7,546 nt of DNA from an uncultured Collinsella sp. (lineage in GTDB: Bacteria > Actinomycetota > Coriobacteriia > Coriobacteriales > Coriobacteriaceae): the NCBI GenBank assembly GCA_902494685.1, contig CABUUE010000070.1, forward strand, positions 1-7,546, in the 5' to 3' direction. Under the pieces are notes generated by a model. That model worked only from the letters and a program-made list of their open reading frames with translations. It was not told the DNA's origin and ran no database searches. The position numbers and the translations under genes are program-made. This document shows positions 5,609 through 7,546 of the stretch, piece by piece (within the stretch, counting starts at the first letter, position 1; the number at the start of each line of letters is the position of its first letter).

Positions 5609-6385
5609 ATGTCTACGTTTTTGAATGCCAGCCCCATCTTTGGGCCCGTTCGCAGCCGTCGCCTTGGTCTTTCGCTCGGCGTCAACATGATGCCGGCCAG
5701 CGGCAAAATCTGCACGTTCGACTGCATTTACTGCGAAAACGGCCTCAACGCCGAGCGCCCCTGCCATGAGCCGTACAACACAGCTGCCGTGGTACTCGAC
5801 GCGCTCGAGGCAAAGCTGCGCGAGATGGCAGCCGAGGGCGAGCTCCCCGATGTGATCACCTTCGCAGGCAACGGCGAGCCCACCGCCGCACCCGAATTTC
5901 CGCAGGCCATCGCCGGCGCCGTTGTGCTGCGCGACCAGCTAGCCCCAAACTCCAAGATCGCCGTGCTCTCCAACGGCACGCGCGCCGACCGCCCCGAGGT
6001 GCACGACGCGCTCATGATGGTCGACGACAATATCCTCAAGCTCGATACCGTCGACCCGGCGTTTATCCAGCTGCTCGACCAGCCTGTTGGCCCCTACGAC
6101 GTCGAGCACCAGATTGAGACGTTCGCAAGCTTTGACGGTCACGTTATTATCCAGACGATCTTTTTGACCGGCGAGTATCAGGGCAAGCTCATCGACAACA
6201 CCGGCGAGGAGTACGTCGGCCCTTGGCTCGCGGCGCTCGAGCGCATTCGCCCGCAGGAGGCGACCATCTACACGGTGGCGCGCGAAACACCGGTCGCCGG
6301 CCTTGCCAAAGCGGCGCCCGAGGTGCTCGACACGATTGCCGCGCGCGTGAGCGCCCTCGGCATTCCCTGCCAGGTGAGCTACTAG
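5609..6385 (+). CDS. Radical SAM protein, COG0731-like Fe-S oxidoreductase
   Basis: This 258-residue protein carries the radical SAM cluster motif CTFDCIYC (C35, C39, C42), which binds a 4Fe-4S cluster and S-adenosylmethionine. The preceding IFGPVRSRRLGLSLGVN (10-26) and later TFAGNGEPTAAP (84-95) are the hallmarks of the COG0731 branch, which is related to wyosine-biosynthesis enzymes; most bacterial members have no known substrate. The frame is open far upstream only because it runs antisense to the hydrolase gene. GAGGAG at 5594-5599 is 9 bases from ATG 5609 but only 3 from ATG 5603, so MSTFLNASPIF is preferred. No substrate peptide or partner enzyme is adjacent. Length is typical for a minimal family member. 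Confidence 0.9.
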   Translation: MSTFLNASPIFGPVRSRRLGLSLGVNMMPASGKICTFDCIYCENGLNAERPCHEPYNTAAVVLDALEAKLREMAAEGELPDVITFAGNGEPTAAPEFPQAIAGAVVLRDQLAPNSKIAVLSNGTRADRPEVHDALMMVDDNILKLDTVDPAFIQLLDQPVGPYDVEHQIETFASFDGHVIIQTIFLTGEYQGKLIDNTGEEYVGPWLAALERIRPQEATIYTVARETPVAGLAKAAPEVLDTIAARVSALGIPCQVSY

Positions 6386-6426
6386 CAAAACCACGCAGCA
6401 GCTAGTGCCCGCCATCCCGCTCCATC

Positions 6427-6493
6427 AGCTGCGGTGATATAGTTCCTGTTTATGCTGTTAAACCGCTTAAATCGGAACTATATCACCGCAACT
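6427..6493 (+). terminator. Long nested hairpin between the radical SAM gene and map
   Basis: TGCGGTGATATAGTTCC (6430-6446) pairs perfectly over 17 bp with 6474-6490; two more pairs follow after one mismatch (6427-6428 with 6492-6493). The 27-base interior holds a second stem GTTTA/TAAAC (6448-6452/6459-6463). On the plus strand the stem runs into CTTTTA, so it can act as a terminator for the radical SAM gene, 42 bases past its stop. The stem is much longer than needed for that and ends at the -35 region of map. The geometry resembles the repeat at 2025-2088, but the sequence differs. Confidence 0.55.
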
Positions 6494-6514
6494 TTTATGG
6501 ACGCGTGGGTGGGC

Positions 6515-6520
6515 TATACT
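6515..6520 (+). promoter_or_regulatory. -10 element of the map gene
   Basis: TATACT is a 5/6 match to TATAAT, placed 25 bases before the start codon. The -35 region (around 6491-6497) overlaps the T-rich foot of the upstream hairpin and matches consensus poorly. AAAGGA at 6532-6537 supplies the ribosome site at 8-base spacing. Confidence 0.5.
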
Positions 6521-6545
6521 AGCTGCGGATGAAAGGAAGTTAGCC

Positions 6546-7433
6546 ATGTATGACAACGGACCCGTACCCGGCCGCAACGACGCCTGCTGGTGCGGCAGCG
6601 GCAAAAAATATAAGAAATGCCATAGCACCTTTGATGAGCGCCTCGAGCGCTTGTGGGAAGAGGGCTGGGAGGTTCTGCCCCGCACGCTCTACAAGACGCC
6701 CGCCGACATCGAGGGCATCAAACGTTCGGCCGCCATCAATGTGGGCGTGCTCGACTACGTAGGCGAGCACATCGCCGCGGGCATGACCACCAACCAGATC
6801 GACCAGATGATCTACGACTACACCGTCGAGCACGGTGGCACACCGGCCGACCTCCACTACGAGGGCTACCCAAAGAGCGTGTGCACCTCGATCAACGACG
6901 TCGTCTGCCACGGCATTCCCTGTGATACGGACGTGCTGCACGAGGGCGACATCATCAACGTGGACTGCTCCACGATCCTAGACGGCTACTTTAGCGACTC
7001 GAGCCGCATGTTCTGCATCGGCGAGGTCTCGGCCGAGCGCCAGCGCCTGGTCGACGTCACCCGCGCCAGCGTGGAGGCGGGTCTGGCAGCCGTCAAGCCA
7101 TGGCTGCCACTGTCCGTGATGGCCGAGGCCGTGCAAAAGACGGTCGAGGACGCCGGCTTTAGCGTGGTGCGCGAGTACGGCGGACACGGCATCGGTAAGG
7201 AGTTCCACGAGGACCCGTTTGTGGGCTTTACCACCGAGGCACCCGATGTGGACACCATCATGGCTCCGGGCATGGTCTTTACCATTGAGCCCATGGTCAA
7301 TGCCGGAGCGCCCGACATCAAGATCAGCAAGGGCGATGGCTGGTGTGTGCGCACCAAGGACGGTAGCGATTCGGCTCAGTGCGAGGTACAGCTCGTGGTG
7401 ACCGAGGACGGTTACGAGCTGCTGAGCTGGTAG
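6546..7433 (+). CDS. map: Type I methionine aminopeptidase with N-terminal SEC-C motif
   Basis: This 295-residue metalloenzyme removes the initiator methionine from new proteins at the ribosome. The catalytic core (about 50-295) aligns by eye along its whole length with E. coli MetAP. Metal ligands are D140, D151, H214, E248 and E280, and the substrate-binding His is H122 in VVCHGIP. An extra ~45 residues at the N-terminus begin with RNDACWCGSGKKYKKCH, a SEC-C zinc motif (C14, C16, C25, H26) of the kind that binds ribosomes in SecA and occurs on some actinobacterial and clostridial MetAPs. It probably positions the enzyme at the exit tunnel. Around the first ligand the usual DVT is DCS, with Cys141 beside the metal site. 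AAAGGA lies 8 bases upstream of the ATG. It appears to be monocistronic, with its own -10 and terminator. Confidence 0.97.
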   Translation: MYDNGPVPGRNDACWCGSGKKYKKCHSTFDERLERLWEEGWEVLPRTLYKTPADIEGIKRSAAINVGVLDYVGEHIAAGMTTNQIDQMIYDYTVEHGGTPADLHYEGYPKSVCTSINDVVCHGIPCDTDVLHEGDIINVDCSTILDGYFSDSSRMFCIGEVSAERQRLVDVTRASVEAGLAAVKPWLPLSVMAEAVQKTVEDAGFSVVREYGGHGIGKEFHEDPFVGFTTEAPDVDTIMAPGMVFTIEPMVNAGAPDIKISKGDGWCVRTKDGSDSAQCEVQLVVTEDGYELLSW

Positions 7434-7442
7434 CTGTAGATG

Positions 7443-7489
7443 CGCCGGATGCTGACGGGCACGCTCGTCTTGCATCCGGCGTTTTTATT
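7443..7489 (+). terminator. Intrinsic terminator of map
   Basis: CGCCGGATGC (7443-7452) pairs perfectly with GCATCCGGCG (7472-7481). The interior adds GACGGG/CTCGTC (7454-7459/7464-7469, one G-U pair) around a 4-base loop. TTTTTATTT follows at once. It starts 9 bases after the map stop codon. Confidence 0.92.
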
Positions 7490-7509
7490 TGAACGTTTTG
7501 CCTGATAAA

Positions 7510-7545
7510 ACCTGCCAAAAATAAACCTGTCCCTTTTTGGCAGGT
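7510..7545 (-). terminator. Hairpin at window end, likely terminator of a convergent gene
   Basis: ACCTGCCAAAAA (7510-7521) pairs perfectly with TTTTTGGCAGGT (7534-7545) around a 12-base loop. Read on the minus strand the stem runs into TTTTATC, a plausible termination tail for a gene to the right of the window. The loop contains AACCTGTCC, a near copy of the left arm's AACCTGCC. The element may extend past the window. Confidence 0.55.
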
Positions 7546-7546
7546 C

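Noticed and set aside
6978..7475. 165-codon open frame on the minus strand
   Set aside because: Antisense to the conserved catalytic half of map and crosses its terminator.
1..7546. tRNA, rRNA, riboswitch, CRISPR array, transposase or phage gene
   Set aside because: Looked for on both strands by eye; no cloverleaf-like set of stems, no regularly spaced repeats and no matching protein motifs were found.

Overview
The window looks like a chromosomal segment from a high-GC gut actinobacterium of the Coriobacteriia, most like Collinsella. This is inferred from GC-rich third codon positions on the right side, the gene style, and a type I methionine aminopeptidase with an N-terminal SEC-C metal-binding tail. 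Species cannot be fixed without a database search. The left ~2 kb is visibly less GC-rich than the rest.

Left block (1-1990, all minus strand). An ABC transporter ATPase (77-838) overlaps the start of a second gene that runs off the window edge (1-80), probably its membrane permease. Upstream, a DUF2975-type four-helix membrane protein (1322-1882) and a small HTH_26/YozG-like regulator (984-1313) form a translationally coupled pair ending in an intrinsic terminator (922-946). The ABC promoter and the region upstream of the DUF2975 gene share a TATCG-N5-CGATA-like palindrome, so one regulator may control both units.

Middle block (1991-4585, minus strand). A large multidomain signalling protein (2494-4374) has, in order, an N-terminal sensor-like segment with a Cys cluster, a degenerate GGDEF domain that keeps its RxxD I-site, a receiver domain and an intact HD-GYP domain. 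It is followed 24 bases later by a single-domain Hpt phosphotransfer protein (2113-2469). Together they suggest a phosphorelay feeding c-di-GMP breakdown, with no histidine kinase in view.

Right block (4586-7546). An alpha/beta hydrolase (minus, 4586-5383) diverges from a COG0731-like radical SAM protein (plus, 5609-6385). A SEC-C-tagged methionine aminopeptidase (plus, 6546-7433) follows with its own -10 element and a strong terminator. The last bases hold a second hairpin that would terminate a convergent minus-strand gene beyond the window.

The most unusual non-coding signals are long perfect inverted repeats with nested inner stems between genes (1996-2088, 6427-6493 and, more weakly, 4505-4557). 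The first two share geometry but not sequence. No RNA gene, CRISPR array, transposase or prophage gene was seen. The clearest candidates for something undescribed are the paired operator sites, the inverted-repeat elements and the degenerate-GGDEF/REC/HD-GYP plus Hpt module.
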